A stretch of 64,000 bases of DNA from the NCBI GenBank assembly GCA_002197995.1, contig NGZR01000001.1, positions 6,944,001 through 7,008,000 on the forward strand, in the 5' to 3' direction. Under the pieces are notes generated by a model that was given only the letters and a program-made list of their open reading frames with translations, was not told where the DNA came from and ran no database searches. The DNA is from Gaeumannomyces sp. JS-464 (lineage: Eukaryota; Ascomycota; Sordariomycetes; Magnaporthales; Magnaporthaceae). A program made the position numbers and the translations under genes. Positions 34,057-45,467 of this stretch are shown piece after piece. How positions within the stretch are numbered: position 1 is the stretch's first letter; the number at the start of each line of letters is the position of its first letter.

Positions 34057-36116
34057 ATGTTTCTCAAGCAAATCGACCTGACGACTGCCCTTCGGCCCTC
34101 GTACCTTCCGGATGAAGTACTCCTGTGCCTCCAGGACAATGTGGGGCTCTACGAGGGGTGAGCCGCTGCCCATCCTCGAGCGCCGCGTCGTTGCAGAGCT
34201 GACCCCTTTGCGGTCGTCCAGAAAGTACAAGCTGCCCAAGCAGCAGGACGGCCAGGTTACCTGACGTCGCACCGTATATGCTATGTCGACAAGGCTGAGC
34301 CCAGGAAGAACTCGGTCGCCCTGGACCTGAAGGATGTGGAGCGCTACGAGTTCTATGTACGCATCTGTACCGCATGTTCGGTCCTGACAGAGATGCTAAT
34401 TGTATGGACGCAGGCCGGCTTTCTGAAATCCTCGGCCAAGATCACGCTGGTGCCGAAGCCGAGCAAGCGTCGCTCGGCCCTGCAGCCGCGATCGCAGTCG
34501 CAACCCTCTGGCTCGCCCCTGCGCAACGGCGCCACGTCGCCTGCGCCCAGGTCCGACGGTGCTACGAGAGGCGTCGTGGCCGAGCCCACAGCGACGAGCA
34601 CGGCAACCTGGGTATGCACCATTTGCAGCTTCTCGAACCCAGTGCCCTCAAACTTCGACCCCGCAACCGCAAATGCGCACACTCCGCTGCCGCCGTGCCT
34701 GGCCTGCGGCATTAAACCTGCCCTGACCCACGTACTGAAGGCTGCCATCTCCAACGCCACTAGCCGGCCGCCCCTCTCGGTGCCGCTCCCGTTCCGCCCG
34801 CAGGCGCAGGCGGCCATTGGCCATGGGTATGGGGATGCTACTTCCAACAACAGTCCCAGTGGCCCCGCTACAACCTCTAGCCAGGATGCTTCTTTCCAGT
34901 GCCCGAGGTGTACCTTTCTAAACCACCCGTCACTGCTGTCATGCGAGATTTGCGGAGCGCCCTTGGTCTCGCAGGACGTGCCTTCACAGTTGACCGCTGC
35001 CGAGCCTCGAACTGAGTCGCCCGGGCCGTTTCTGACTCCTGTGGGAAACCACCCTGGGGTAGAGAACCCGGAGAGCGTCAAGCTGTCCTTTCGAGGCGGA
35101 GGAGAGAAGGTCTTTTACGAGCGTCTCAAAGGGTCCATGACGCAGCGGAAGTGGCTCCTGCAAGACGCGCCACCAATACCCAGGTCCATGCGCAGCACGG
35201 GCGACGGGGATGGAGGTTCGCCCTCCCGATCCACTCCTGGATCCGACCGCGTGAGGACTGCTGGAATCGCGGGACTGGAAAAGCGCGGACTCGAAATGCG
35301 AAGAAAATGAGCTCGTCATCGGCAGCGCCTTTGAAGACCTTGAGGCCCTCATGGCTTCAGCCAAGGAGATTGTGGCTCTTGCCGAGACGTTTGCCCGTCA
35401 GGTGAACAACAGCGGAGGCGGCGCCGGATCGTCCGAGGCAAACAGACTTCTTGCCGAGTCTGCCAGCCAACTGGGTCTGGTGACAACCAAAGATATCGTT
35501 GGAGGGAGCGGCTCTGAATCTCTATACATCTCAGAGCTGGCAAGAAACCTGGCTGAGTTTCTCACGGATGACTCTCGAGGGATTTTGAAGCGGTCAGGGG
35601 GTATCATTAGTCTCGTAGATCTCTGGGCAATGTTCAACCGTGCGCGGGGCGGCGTGGAGTTGGTTAGCCCCATGGACCTCGAGAAAGCTGTGAGGCAGTG
35701 GGAAAAGCTGCAGCTTCCGGTTCGGCTGCGCACCTTCAAGAGCGGCGTCATGGTCGCCCAGGGCGCCGATAGAACCGACGAGAGCACCGTCAAGACCATC
35801 CTGGCGTGGATGAAGGATCTGCATGAGTTTCCTCCAGACAGGGAAGTCGCCTGGAACTGGCGCGAGTTTGGCCGGGCGTGACTGCACAGGACGCCGCTGA
35901 TCGCTTCGGGTGGAGCATCGGCGTAGCCGAGGAGGAGCTGGAGATGGCCGAGGAGCGCGGCGTGCTGTGTCGGGAGGAGGGATCGAGGGCCTCAAATTCT
36001 GGGAGAACTTTATTGATACGGGCGAGGGCCTAAGTCCTGCGCAGCTCGAAGCGAAGGAGGCAAAGGAGGCTCAGGCGATCATGTATAGAGCATTAAAGGA
36101 TACAGGGCTTCTCTAA
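34057..36116 (+). CDS. VPS36: ESCRT-II subunit Vps36
   Basis: Start MFLKQIDLTTALRPSYLPDE at 34057. Exons are 34057-34157, 34222-34356 and 34414-36116, with introns of 64 and 57 bp. The N-terminal GLUE domain (VALDLKDVERYEFY joined to AGFLKSSAK) is interrupted by two NZF zinc ribbons (WVCTICSFSN...CLACG and FQCPRCTFLN...CEICG). The C-terminal EAP30 winged helices follow (FEDLEALMASAKEIVAL, GLKFWENFIDTG). Known role: GLUE binds endosomal phosphoinositide and ubiquitin, NZF binds Vps28 or ubiquitin, and the complex sorts cargo into multivesicular bodies. Four breaks: 34257 (one T short), 35304-35307 (A4, A6 expected), 35872 (one C short) and 35979 (one G short). Each restores conserved sequence, for example MRRKNELVIGSAF and FGPGVTAQDAADRFG. 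As written the protein is not translatable beyond residue about 50. Confidence 0.9.
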
Positions 36117-36883
36117 GGCACCAGGGGTGGTGTGAATTGGAATAGGAACAAACCACCATCCGGAGACTCGAACATAGCAACTGGCAGTTGAGCTCTGGGC
36201 TCGTTTGTTGCTGCAAGAGGTAGGTAATTCTCATGAAATCATACCGGGAATCTGGGCGACATACTGTTGTTGTGGTCTCTGTCGAGGCCTCTTCCGCGGC
36301 GTTAAAGATGAGCGCTGTTTTATCATTCGCCTCCTCTTTCTTCTTCTCGTGGCAGACAAATAAAATGAAAAACATCGACGACCTGCAGGACCCAGGCCAG
36401 TGGCGACCACCGGCATCTCGGAAGCCTGGGCCATGGCAGGCAGACGCGCCGGTTCAGGTGGCATAAAATGTTTAGAGGCGGGTATTGGGTTTGAAGGGTG
36501 CAGGAGATGCTTTGATAGGGAAGCCCGATTGACAACCACTCCTCTTTTCTCTATCAAAAGAAGTCTATTCGTTGATCACATTAACAATCAAGCCCATGGG
36601 TATCCGACGACGGAATCTGAGGAAGTAAAGAGCAATGTGAAGCCAAGTCCAACCTAAACGCCAAAGGCAGCCTGAACGGGCTCGCCACTTTATCCCTCCC
36701 GATGCTGCTTTATAACAGCCTGAGCCCACCACAACGCCTATCTATGACCTGTTGGGTGTTGTACAGCCGGGTTGTTGAGAAAACCCGAGAGAGGAGAGTG
36801 TCTCATGCAGGTGGTTGACGAGGAAAAAATAAAAACGCAAACCGATTAGGATTAAAACAGTGCGAGGCGAGCAGGCCTTGGGG
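36117..36883. other. Convergent 3' intergenic spacer
   Basis: Between the ends of VPS36 (+) and the membrane-protein gene (-). Nothing beyond short chance ORFs was seen. Confidence 0.55.
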
Positions 36884-37959
36884 CTATGCCAGCTTGTCCA
36901 TAAAGTGCCGACGGACTTTGTAGTTGACCACACCGCCGATGCCAAAAGCCGGCACGATCCTGCACACGCGGGCGGCGACGCTGATGGCCCAGTTGCTGCG
37001 GACGAGGCTCCAGCGCTCGGCCATGGTGGGGCTCGCGGCGGCGGCGGGGCAGGCGGAGCAGTAGCGCGGGCGGTTGTAGAGGTCGAGGCCGAGCAGGTGC
37101 ATCGGGGTGGTGAAGACCTGGCGGCGGCGGGCGCCGCGAACTGCGCCAGGGTCTGGCCCGTGACCTTGCGCTGGACGTCGGCCGAGAGGCGGCTGTTGAG
37201 CCAGGGGGCCAGCAGGATGGGCACGTTGAAGGAGGCGAAGATGGTCAGGCAGTCGCGCAGGGAGAAGAGCAGGTACGACGGCAGCGGGACGGGCCGCGGG
37301 GTGACCCCCGGCGGGCCGAACATGCGCGCAAACACCTGGTCCTTGTAGATGCCAAGCCCCGTGTTGGCCGTGGACGAGGCGGCGAACTTGGCCGTGCCCG
37401 ACGTCACAAGCGTCGCGGGGCGGTCGCGCACCGTCGACGTGGCCGTGTCGAGCGTGTTGGCCGTCAGGTACGTGCCGCCGTAGACCATGCAGATGAGTGC
37501 AAACGGCCGCGCAAAGACGATGGTGTGCGGCCGCAGCACCAGGCTGAGCAGCGAGCTCTTGATCGAGTCCACCAGAGACCGCCGGCCGGACGCGTTCTCC
37601 ATGATGGACCTAGGCACATTGGAAAACATCTCGGGTCAGCCTCCTGTCGCCCTCGGGCTCTGGGGATAGCATCAAGCGGCGGCAGCTCACCTATCGATTA
37701 TCGATATCAGCGGGGCAACCATGGAGGCAGCCGCGCCGGCGCTGACGGCATCTGCGCCGAGACGCCAGCCGAGATTCTTGGTGTTCCACTTCCGGCGGGC
37801 CGTCGTCGGCCTTGGGATCGACGCGGCCATGTCGATCTTTTGGCCAGCAGCGGCCGTTGCCAGCGAGGTCGGCGACAGGCCGGCGGCGCGGTCCAGCTTC
37901 AGCTGCGGCGCGGGCAAGGTGGGCGCTGCTGGTTTTGCGCTGTCGGCGGGTTGGTGCAT
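36884..37959 (-). CDS. Conserved fungal membrane protein, possibly mitochondrial
   Basis: Exon 1 is 37691-37959 (MHQPADSAKPAAP...APLISIIDR) and exon 2 is 36884-37609 after an 81-bp intron, with R-S-I-M-E-N at the join. Hydrophobic segments: PFALICMVYGGTYLTANTL, YLLFSLRDCLTIFASFNVP and WAISVAARVCRIVPAFGIGG. The Arg/Ser/Ala-rich N-terminus could be a mitochondrial presequence. I recall close homologues in filamentous fungi annotated only as orphan or carrier-like proteins; I do not assign a reaction, and no carrier PX(D/E)XX(K/R) signature is visible. Near 37120 one base is missing: adding a C joins QFAAPAA to VFTTPMHLLGLDLYNRP. Without it the C-terminus turns into a Ser/Pro/Ala-rich artefact. 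Confidence 0.7.
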
Positions 37960-38875
37960 CGCCGAGTCTGTGACTCTGCAGCGGTGTGCGGTGGCTGTAC
38001 GCTGTGCGCGACCAGATCGGTCGTCTTCCCACGCCCGAGACTACCACCAAGATCGGATGGCGTGCCCGTTCATGCAAGACGGTGCCGAAAAACAAGGATG
38101 GCGGCCTGGAAGCAAGGAGATAAAGCGAGCGCCGACGCTCACACAACCGAGGCGGGAGGCAACCAAACAAAAACAAAACAAGAAAACAAAACAAACGTAA
38201 TGTTATCTTTAAGAGGAAACTGACTGACTACCAGGGATCTATGCTCGACACAACAGACAGGCAACCAAACTGGCATCCATGGCAAATCCGCTACACGCAG
38301 CGTATTCTTCAAACACTAGCCATTGTCTGCTGAAAACGCCGTCTGAGAGTCTCGATCGCACTCTGCAGAGGTCTGGCGCGCAATCAGCTGTGAGCTGCGT
38401 GGGATTGATGTGCCTGTTGTTGGTCGATAGGAGGAGCTCCGGGAGCTTGGGACGCGATAGGTTGGCAGCTTGGAAATCCTCAGCTCGCAAGAAAAAAAAT
38501 CCATCCAGTGCCTGTCTGGAGTTTGGTCAGCGCTTCCGATATCGGCCGATCCACGATAACAGGGGCCAGCCCAACCCTGTCTCGCCTGTGAATCCATCAA
38601 GGTTGGACAGGTGAGACAGACAGGCAGGGGTCAAGGGTCCTCTCCAACCTTGAATGTGCTTTTCCTCACTTTTACCCACGCAGTTGCTCTCGTCGCAAGG
38701 ATAGTAACAAAACCGCCCATAATATGTAGCAAGAATAAAGAAAAAAGGAAAAGAAAAAAAAGCGAAGCAAACGTCACTTTTTCTTCGGCAAGCCTACCGC
38801 CAAAATCCCAACTCAGTACGCCTCGCTCAAGCCGTTCCCCCATGCCAAGTTGCCGCCAGTTGATCCATCTTGGGC
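37960..38875. other. Intergenic region
   Basis: Upstream of the membrane-protein gene and downstream of the lactonase gene (both -). Short A-rich runs occur near 38170 and 38740. No gene seen. Confidence 0.5.
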
Positions 38876-40087
38876 TCAGAAGAAGTTCATGGACTCGTCG
38901 TCAAAACTATCGAACCCGAAATGAAGCCTGTAGAGCTTCGTTTCGGAACACAAAAACATCTCGTGGCCATCCGGAGAAAAGCAGAAATTGCTAACTCCGC
39001 CTGGATTCGTTGGATTAGATCAGCCCGCCGCGCGCGTGGGGGGGACCGGAACAAGAGTGGCCAGAAGAGTCCGGATGTGGTCTCACCTCCAATTTCTATT
39101 ACCCCGAGAAGGCTTCCTCCCGAGTTCCAGACCTCGAGGCCGTCGGCGCACCCAGCAAACACGTTGCCCTCGGCATCGCACTTGACGCCCATTGGGATAC
39201 CGCGTAATGCATAGGCAAACACACGCCTGTTCGCCAGGAAGGGCGATCCGGAACGTTCAAGGACATCATAGGCATAGATTGTCGCCACACTTGCACGTCC
39301 AGCACTTTGTTAACCATGCAAGACATCCAGCGAGAAGATCGGATGTGATGTCCTTACCGTGTAGCGTCCTGGTTCCCGTCGCCGTGCACGGCATCCGTGT
39401 CGGTGATATACAGAGTGCTCCCGTCTGGACTGAATGCCAGACACGTCGGCCGCCCTAGCCCGTCGGCCATAACCCTCAGATCGGCCGAGTCGCGTGAAGC
39501 AAGGCGGTATACGTGGCACGGCATCTGCGGCTTTTTGCGAAAATCCATTTCGAAGCCGTGGCAGGGGTCCGTAAACCAAATACTTCCGTCCGGGGCGACG
39601 GCCACGTCATGGATCGAGTTGAAGTCGCGACCATAGTACGACGTCACCACCGGGACGGGGGGCTTGCCTCGTGCCATGTAAAAAACCCCGGAGGGCTGGT
39701 CGGCGGCGAGGCTGCCCTGGGCGCACAGGAGCATGCCCGACTCGAACCGGGTGCCGCCGGCGGGCATGGCCATGCCCGCGGGGGACCGGAGCTTGGTCCA
39801 TTCCACGCCCGTGACGTCGCCGCTGTCGGGGTCCCGCCGCAGGCGGACCTTGGAGATGAGGATGACGGGGAGCTGCGATGAGCTCGTGGACTGGAGGAGG
39901 TTTGAGGTCAAGTACAGCTCCTGGAAAGCTGGCAGATAGACTGCCGCCTCGTGAAAGAATGGGTTCCTGGACGTCTCCAGGGACGATAGTAAGAGAGAGT
40001 GGGTAGGTTTCGTTCCAATGATGCTGGACAGGTCGGGGTGGTGCTGAACTATGGACACCTCGGATGAGGGTCGTGGCTCTGGCGATC
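38876..40087 (-). CDS. SMP-30/gluconolactonase-like calcium-dependent lactonase
   Basis: Exons are about 39358-40087, 39087-39289 and 38876-39000, with introns of 68 and 86 bp. Beta-propeller motifs: FFHEAAVYLPAFQELYLTSN, YGRDFNSIHDVAVAPDGS, IWFTDPCHGFE, GLGRPTCLAFSPDGSTLYITD, ALRGIPMGVKCDAEGN and, in exon 3, SNFCFSPDGHEMFLC. The metal-site residues expected in this fold (a Glu early, Asn in the N-S-I-H-D-V loop, Asp in S-P-D-G) are present. Such enzymes open sugar or aryl lactones; fungal members are often found with sugar-acid or aromatic catabolism, but no such partner is adjacent. The N-terminus is uncertain: sequence is family-like from SPEPRPSSEVSIVQHH, but no ATG lies in that frame, so a short first exon upstream of 40090 is likely. 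No frame break was seen. Confidence 0.85.
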
Positions 40088-41412
40088 TGCTCGGTGCATC
40101 CAGTCAGTCAGGTCCTTTAAATGGAGAAGCCTGATAGAGGACGCATGTGCGCCGCAGAGTTCTAAGTACTTGAGAGGTTCATCCCGCTTTCGAGGACGGA
40201 GATCGACGACCTGCAAGACGCGAACCATGTAAGCATTTGCACTTGGCCGTCGTTACGGGGCAAGGCACGGGCGCTGTTGCGCGGTAGGCATTGGATCTAG
40301 GGAGCAGGTTGACAGGCGGGCAGTCGCATCCATCATACCCTAACCGGCGTCTTTTCCGAGGTAACCTCAGAGCACGATGATGCAGACATCGGATTGGCGC
40401 GACCGGGAGCTTGCCGAACACGAGCGCTCGTGTGGGCAGCTCGCGTTTCCGGGCGATGCGTCGCGTCGGAGCTTGCTGCTCACTGTCGCGAACAATGGTG
40501 TTGCGGGGTAAGTGAAGGGATACAGATGACGGAGATGCAATCCAAGCAGCAGGGAAATCTTTTTTCGCTTTCACTCCCCAATAAACCTAGCCGAGAAGCA
40601 CGAGTCCAAGTCCACGGTAAAGAGAAGGGTGAGCGATGGTGCGTGTGCCTGATTTTTCCCAACTTGATCGCTCTCGTGAAGCAGCCGCGGAACCTGCCGC
40701 CCACCTCCCTAAGTACCAAGAAGACGCTCCCTTGGGCGTCGCAGCCCTGCTCCCATTGTTACCCCAATCATGCTGACGATGCAAATCAGATTATAGCGCC
40801 GCAAAATGCGAACGACCGGCAACAGGCTGCACGGTACTTGGCCGCCAAGGTTACATCTCTCATTTTTGTCCCTTCCTGAAGGAATAGAGACGGCATTCGA
40901 CACGGCCTTGTTGGTTTGGGGGCTGCTGCATAAGCCAAACCGTTTGGTTGCCTTGCATCACGCCGGCTGCTTCGTTTCCACCAGCAACCAATCCCTTTGG
41001 AGAGTCCGTCAGTTTCCCGGCTCTAGTCAGGGTCAACTGGCGGAGCGGGAAGAAACACGACAGAGAGGCCTGGCAAAATAGTGCACCTAGGTACCTACCT
41101 AGGTAGGCAGTTATGCAAGCACCACAGGTTGGCCATCTTGGAGCCAAGAATCCCCCAAACGAGCCATGTCACTAGAGTCCTGACCGGCTGCTTTTTAACA
41201 TCGCGCCTATCGGTGCCAGGTTCTCGGACAGCGCGCATTCCGGCTGATCGTTGAGGGGGCTCATAGTCGAGGAAACGGTGAATTTGCGGCGAACAGGAGT
41301 GGCACATCTCAACCAGATAACCACTTCACCTATAAATGTACACAAGCCAGGCTGGCTATGATGCCCCACGATGCTCCAGCGTTGCTCTCGCGCCCATTGT
41401 CCTTTTTTATCT
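40088..41412. other. Intergenic region
   Basis: 1.3 kb between the lactonase N-terminus and the ATP19 stop. It should include the missing first exon and promoter of the lactonase. A palindromic ACCTAGGTACCTACCTAGGT lies at about 41084-41103. No other gene seen. Confidence 0.5.
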
Positions 41413-41883
41413 CTAGTGTTTCGCTGCTTTGTCCTCGTCGGCGTTCTCAAGGAACTTCCTGTCAAAGTTGCGCTCCGTTGATTAGCGAGATTACCAGGCA
41501 ATATATGCCATGCCGCACTGGCTCAGGGGCCTTGTGGCAGGCAAGAGAGCAGAGGACGCACTTGATGAAATCAGCCTCGTCGGGCGAGGATGCGTTTATC
41601 GGGGAGTCTGGACGCCCGCCTTCTTGCGCCGCCCCCAGGGCCAGGAAGGAGCCGCCGAACAGACCACCCAGAACACCACCGATGGCCAGCTATAGAGAAC
41701 CAGAGCAGTCAGCTAAGCGCGCCCAATGGTCCGTTGGGGCTGCTGCCGCCGCCGGCGTGCACCGTTGCTCCGAAGAGGCTTCATGTTCGGGCCTGCGGAA
41801 CGTGGCGGCAGGCTCTGTCAGGGGGTCCAACGCACGTGGTGGGAGCCGATCTGGCGGCCGAAAATCGAGTAGTAGGCGACCAT
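41413..41883 (-). CDS. ATP19: Mitochondrial F1Fo-ATP synthase subunit k (Atp19)
   Basis: A small gene of 73 codons in three exons: 41836-41883 (MVAYYSIFGRQIGSHH), 41562-41689 (LAIGGVLGGLFGGSFLALG to INASSPDEADFIK) and 41413-41458 (KFLENADEDKAAKH). Both introns begin GTGCGT (41690-41835 and 41459-41561). The single membrane helix and the ending INASSPDEADFIKKFL are the signature of the inner-membrane subunit that sits at the ATP synthase dimer interface and supports cristae. Residues between FLALG and INASS read AAQEGGRPDSP; another frame of the same bases gives KKAGVQTP, closer to what I remember of the family, so two compensating base-length errors may hide here. Divergent neighbour: the MTFP1-like gene 568 bp away. 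Confidence 0.85.
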
Positions 41884-42451
41884 CTTCAATTCTGATCGGG
41901 GATGGGAGCTGCTGGCGAAGAATTGGTCGGCTTTTGGCGAGGTTGAATGATTTTGGCCGGGGATCTTGCCTCAGAGATGGATGCCGGCACGAAAACGTTA
42001 CGCCGCATTGGAGCTCCAGCTCCACACCGTGCACGCCCGGCTTTGATGGCCTCAGGCCGCAATTTTATGTTTCCTAGGTGCAGCTTGACCACATGGACCG
42101 TAGGCGCGAGCTCCACGCACGTGCGGGACGAACGGAACCCCTGCCCACCCCCCTCCTTCGGGCAAATGCGCGTCAGCTTGGTTGGGGCGTGACGTAGTGC
42201 AGTGCGGGACGCATCGGGCGGACATTCGAGGCCATCATCGACCCGACGGGACCGACTTTGGCACTTAACTCGGACATTGGAAGCTATAAGAGAATCCTTA
42301 GCTGACCTTGTCGACCCCAGGGCAATCAACACAAAGCACTTGCTCCAGGTCCCAGCCCCAACTCAATTCTGATCGCCATCGTCCGTCATCGCGATAGCCT
42401 TTTACCCTTCAGCCAGCCTTGTATAAGCCGATACAGCCCGCATCTCGTGCG
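41884..42451. promoter_or_regulatory. Divergent intergenic region of two mitochondrial genes
   Basis: 568 bases separate the ATG of ATP19 (-) from the ATG of the MTFP1-like gene (+), so both promoters must lie here. I see no clear TATA box. The role as a shared promoter is inferred from orientation only. Confidence 0.5.
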
Positions 42452-43498
42452 ATGTTCTGGTCCAGGGCCCCGACAAAACCCCTGACAAGTCAGATCCCGC
42501 ATCGACATCCAAAGTAGCGGACGTAGCCAAAGATGACGCCCGCAAGACGCCGCTCGACCCCAACAAGCTCCCCGAGAGGCAGAAGCTGTCGCCGTCGCTG
42601 CAGAAGATAGTAGACAAAGCGGACAAGGATGACAACATCTACGACCAGATCGTGGACGGCTAGTACGGAAGATATGGACTGGCCCGGCTTCTTCACCCTG
42701 GGATCGGACTAACCACTTGATTGGGCTCGTCCCGCAGTGCTCCGGACTCGACCGACTCTAACATCCGCTACGCCGGATATGCCGCCCGCCTCCGCACGAT
42801 AATGCTCTCAGCCCACCGCTACGTTGCATACACATCGGACATCGGCGAGTCCTTCCGGCCTGTGGCACACCCTTACTTGGTAAAGGCAGCCTACGGCGTG
42901 TCTTGGCTTTACATACTCGGGGATGTCGCACGAAGGTTACAAGGCATATTGGCACAACCAGCGCACGCGCAATCCCCAAATCGCCCTTACCGCTGCCCAG
43001 CAGCGTATTTTGGGCTCCGACGCAACCACTTCGACGACCTCCGATTTGAAGCCAGGGGTTGTCACGCCGCTTGAGGACTACCGCACCGTCATGGCCCAGC
43101 GTGCAGTCTTCCAGAGCCTGGCGAGCATGGGGCTACCCGCCTTCACCATACACAGTGTAGTTAGATATTCGGGCAAGGCCATGAAGAACCTCAAGAACAA
43201 GACTATCAGGACCTGGGGGCCATCGGGTTGGGACTCTCCATCGTGCCCTTCCTTCCGGCCATTTTCGATCACCCGGTCGAAAATGCGGTCGAGTGGACCT
43301 TTCATAAGGGCTTCGAGACCTTTGGTGGTCATAAGTACGTCGGATCGCTACATCCACTTTTAACCTCCTTTTATGGCACACGCCGCCTACACTCTGTTGT
43401 GATTTTACGCTGACCCCTACTACAGGAGCGTTGGAAATGCTCCTGTCACCGGCAGAGAAAGTCAACTCAACAAACCTCCCAAGGAAAAGGAGTTGTGA
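42452..43498 (+). CDS. Mitochondrial fission process protein 1 (MTP18/MTFP1) homologue
   Basis: Exons are 42452-42662, 42738-43334 and 43426-43498 (introns 75 and 91 bp). The N-terminus MFWSRAPDKTPDKSDP is a hydrophilic, charged segment. Family core: YAPDSTDSNIRYAGYAARLR, HRYVAYTSDIGESFRP, YKAYWHNQR, LPAFTIHSVVRYSGKA and VENAVEWTFHKGFE. In animals this inner-membrane protein is needed for mitochondrial fission and limits inner-membrane proton leak; the fungal role is less known. Three breaks: 42468-42471 (C4, C5 expected), about 42927 (two bases short, GDVAHEGYKAYW restored) and 43220 (one C short, GPIGLGLSIVPFLPA restored). The fission adaptor MDV1 is 6 kb downstream, a suggestive but unproven link. 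Confidence 0.85.
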
Positions 43499-43918
43499 TG
43501 GCGGCGTTGGTGCTTGCATTGGCCGCGACAGGATGGTGAGAGCCCATGTATATATGATACCCGCAACTCTGTTAAACAATTTTACCTCACTGCTTGCGTC
43601 AGGCCTTCTATTCTTGTGTTTAGGCCACCTAACGATGTAAATCAGCCCACCTTCAAACCGTGTCTCGAAGAATGAATGCCGGGTGCCTCTCTCGGACAAC
43701 TTCACTTATCAAATAAGTTTTGCAGGGGCAAACATGGAATGGTATCGTAATTTGATTTAAGCCAAGAACTCCCATAGATGCAGTGGCTTTGCTTTCCATC
43801 TACTCTGTACCATGTCCCGGAAATCAGGGGCAGGCTGAATGCGTGTAGATATATGTAATATAAAAAAAATGAGGTATGAGAAATGGGGAGAGAAAAAGAT
43901 GGGGTCGACAGGAGATGA
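43499..43918. other. Convergent 3' intergenic spacer
   Basis: Between the MTFP1-like gene and the CUZ1-like gene. AT-rich near 43850-43880; nothing else seen. Confidence 0.55.
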
Positions 43919-44903
43919 TTACATCTCTATCAGGCTTGGCGGCGGGCCGACCCCGCGGAGGAGGACGATGGTGTTACCACTGACAAGCGACTCGCCAATC
44001 TTCTCGTTGAACTCGAGAATGCGACCACCCTCGACGTGGAAGACGCGCAGCTTGTCCTCCTCGGCGGAGGAGCTGTTGTTGACGTCTCGACCTGCAGACT
44101 CCTGGCGGCGGCGTCCAGGACGCGGCCGACGACCCAGTCCTTGCTGTAGAAGAACTGGCCCTTGGACAGTTTGGCAACCGTCGTCTCGGCCTCGGCCTCG
44201 ACGTAGAGGTATATGCGCTTCTCGGGCGTCAGCTTCTCGTCGCCCTTGGCCGTCTTCTTGAGGTTGCTGACGGCGACGGCGCGCTGGGCGGCGCTCGACG
44301 GCTTGGGCTTGGGCAGCGCGCGCCCGGCCTGCTCCTTCTTGGCGGCGCCCCAGGCGCGGAGGCGGCTGAGGGCCGACTTGGCCTTGCTGGCGGCGGCGTC
44401 GAGGTGCTGCTGGGCGGGGCGGGCGCCGAGCGGCACCAGGTTCTTGCAGTCGTGGTCTTCCTTGAGGCGGTGCTTGAGGCAGTAGTCGCGGTTGCAGTTG
44501 GAGCAGTGCACGCCCGGCACCAGGCCCGTGCCGACGATCGTCTTGCACGACGGCGAGGCGCACGGCTTCTGCGTCACGCTGTCACGCAGCATGCGGCCCT
44601 CGCCCGCCGACGGCCGGGCCAGCTGGGCCTGCCGCCTGCGCTCAGCCCAGGCCCCTCGTTGGCGCACTTGTGGGCCGTCTCGGTGCGGTGGTCGAGGCAG
44701 AAGGTCTTGCGGCACGACTGGCAGAGGAAGGGGAGGAAGTCGAGCTGGTTGCAGTACTCGGCCTTGCAGTGGTGGCCAATGAGCTCGACGTCGGCCATGG
44801 AGCCGCCTCCGCCGCTGCCGCCTCTGCTGTCGGGTGCCATTTCGACGTACGAGGTGTCTTCGCTCGAGGCGGGCGTGTTCGATTGGGATGTTGAGCCAGC
44901 CAT
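43919..44903 (-). CDS. CUZ1: AN1-type zinc finger protein, CUZ1/ZFAND1-like
   Basis: Apparently a single exon; start [16 protein letters not shown] at 44903. First AN1 finger: [20 protein letters not shown] with [10 protein letters not shown] and HKC. Second: [15 protein letters not shown] with [13 protein letters not shown] and HDC. The C-terminal third ([19 protein letters not shown] to [11 protein letters not shown]) fits the ubiquitin-like domain of this family. Known role: yeast Cuz1 and human ZFAND1 bring Cdc48/p97 to the 26S proteasome during arsenite stress. Two frame breaks: 44652-44655 (CCCC on +, five expected; restores [13 protein letters not shown]) and about 44086 (one base short; restores [16 protein letters not shown]). 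TTATAA on the coding strand about 40 bases upstream of the ATG could be a TATA element. Confidence 0.85.
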
Positions 44904-45467
44904 CTTGGCGAGGTTCCCGGCCAAGGGCGCGACGGGGCTTTATAAGGGGCGAAGGAGGGCTTCGCGTCGTGCTGCAGAAGGCGCGCGCGTGCTCTTTTGG
45001 GTGGCGGTAACTGTTGGTAGTCGTGTCTCGTGGGGGGCGTTTTGTGAGGGTTGTTGAAGGTGTTGCGGCGAGGCTCAGGCAGCCATTTGGATGTCGTGGT
45101 CTCCGCGGTCTCCGCGCCTCCGCTCGTCAGGGTCGCCAGGGTGCTGCAATCCACATGTAAGGCTGATGCGTCACTGTGGCGCCCGGAAGTTAGCGTCGCA
45201 GGGGCTAATTTTAGCACAAACGACCCCTGGGTCCGTCACTGATCTCTGGATTCATCTTGAACCATCTCGATGCCCGCGGTGCCCGATTACGTAGCTTGAC
45301 ACTGGATTTTCTCAGCTGGTGAGGCTGAGATTTCGGTCTCAGAAACAACCAATTGTTGTTATGTATGTCTTCTTGCGCCGCCTAACTCAACCAATTCATT
45401 CATTAGTATCTTCCATAAGGTTCGTCTCGGCTGATAGAGTTAGGGCTCGATGTGGCTCAATATTGTG
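44904..45467. other. Intergenic region upstream of the CUZ1-like gene
   Basis: About 560 bases holding the CUZ1-like promoter and the 3' side of the small orphan gene. No other feature seen. Confidence 0.5.

Noticed and set aside
34057..36116. Programmed ribosomal frameshifting in VPS36 or other genes
   Set aside because: The breaks lack slippery heptamers and occur in about fifteen unrelated genes, often several per gene; base-length error is simpler.
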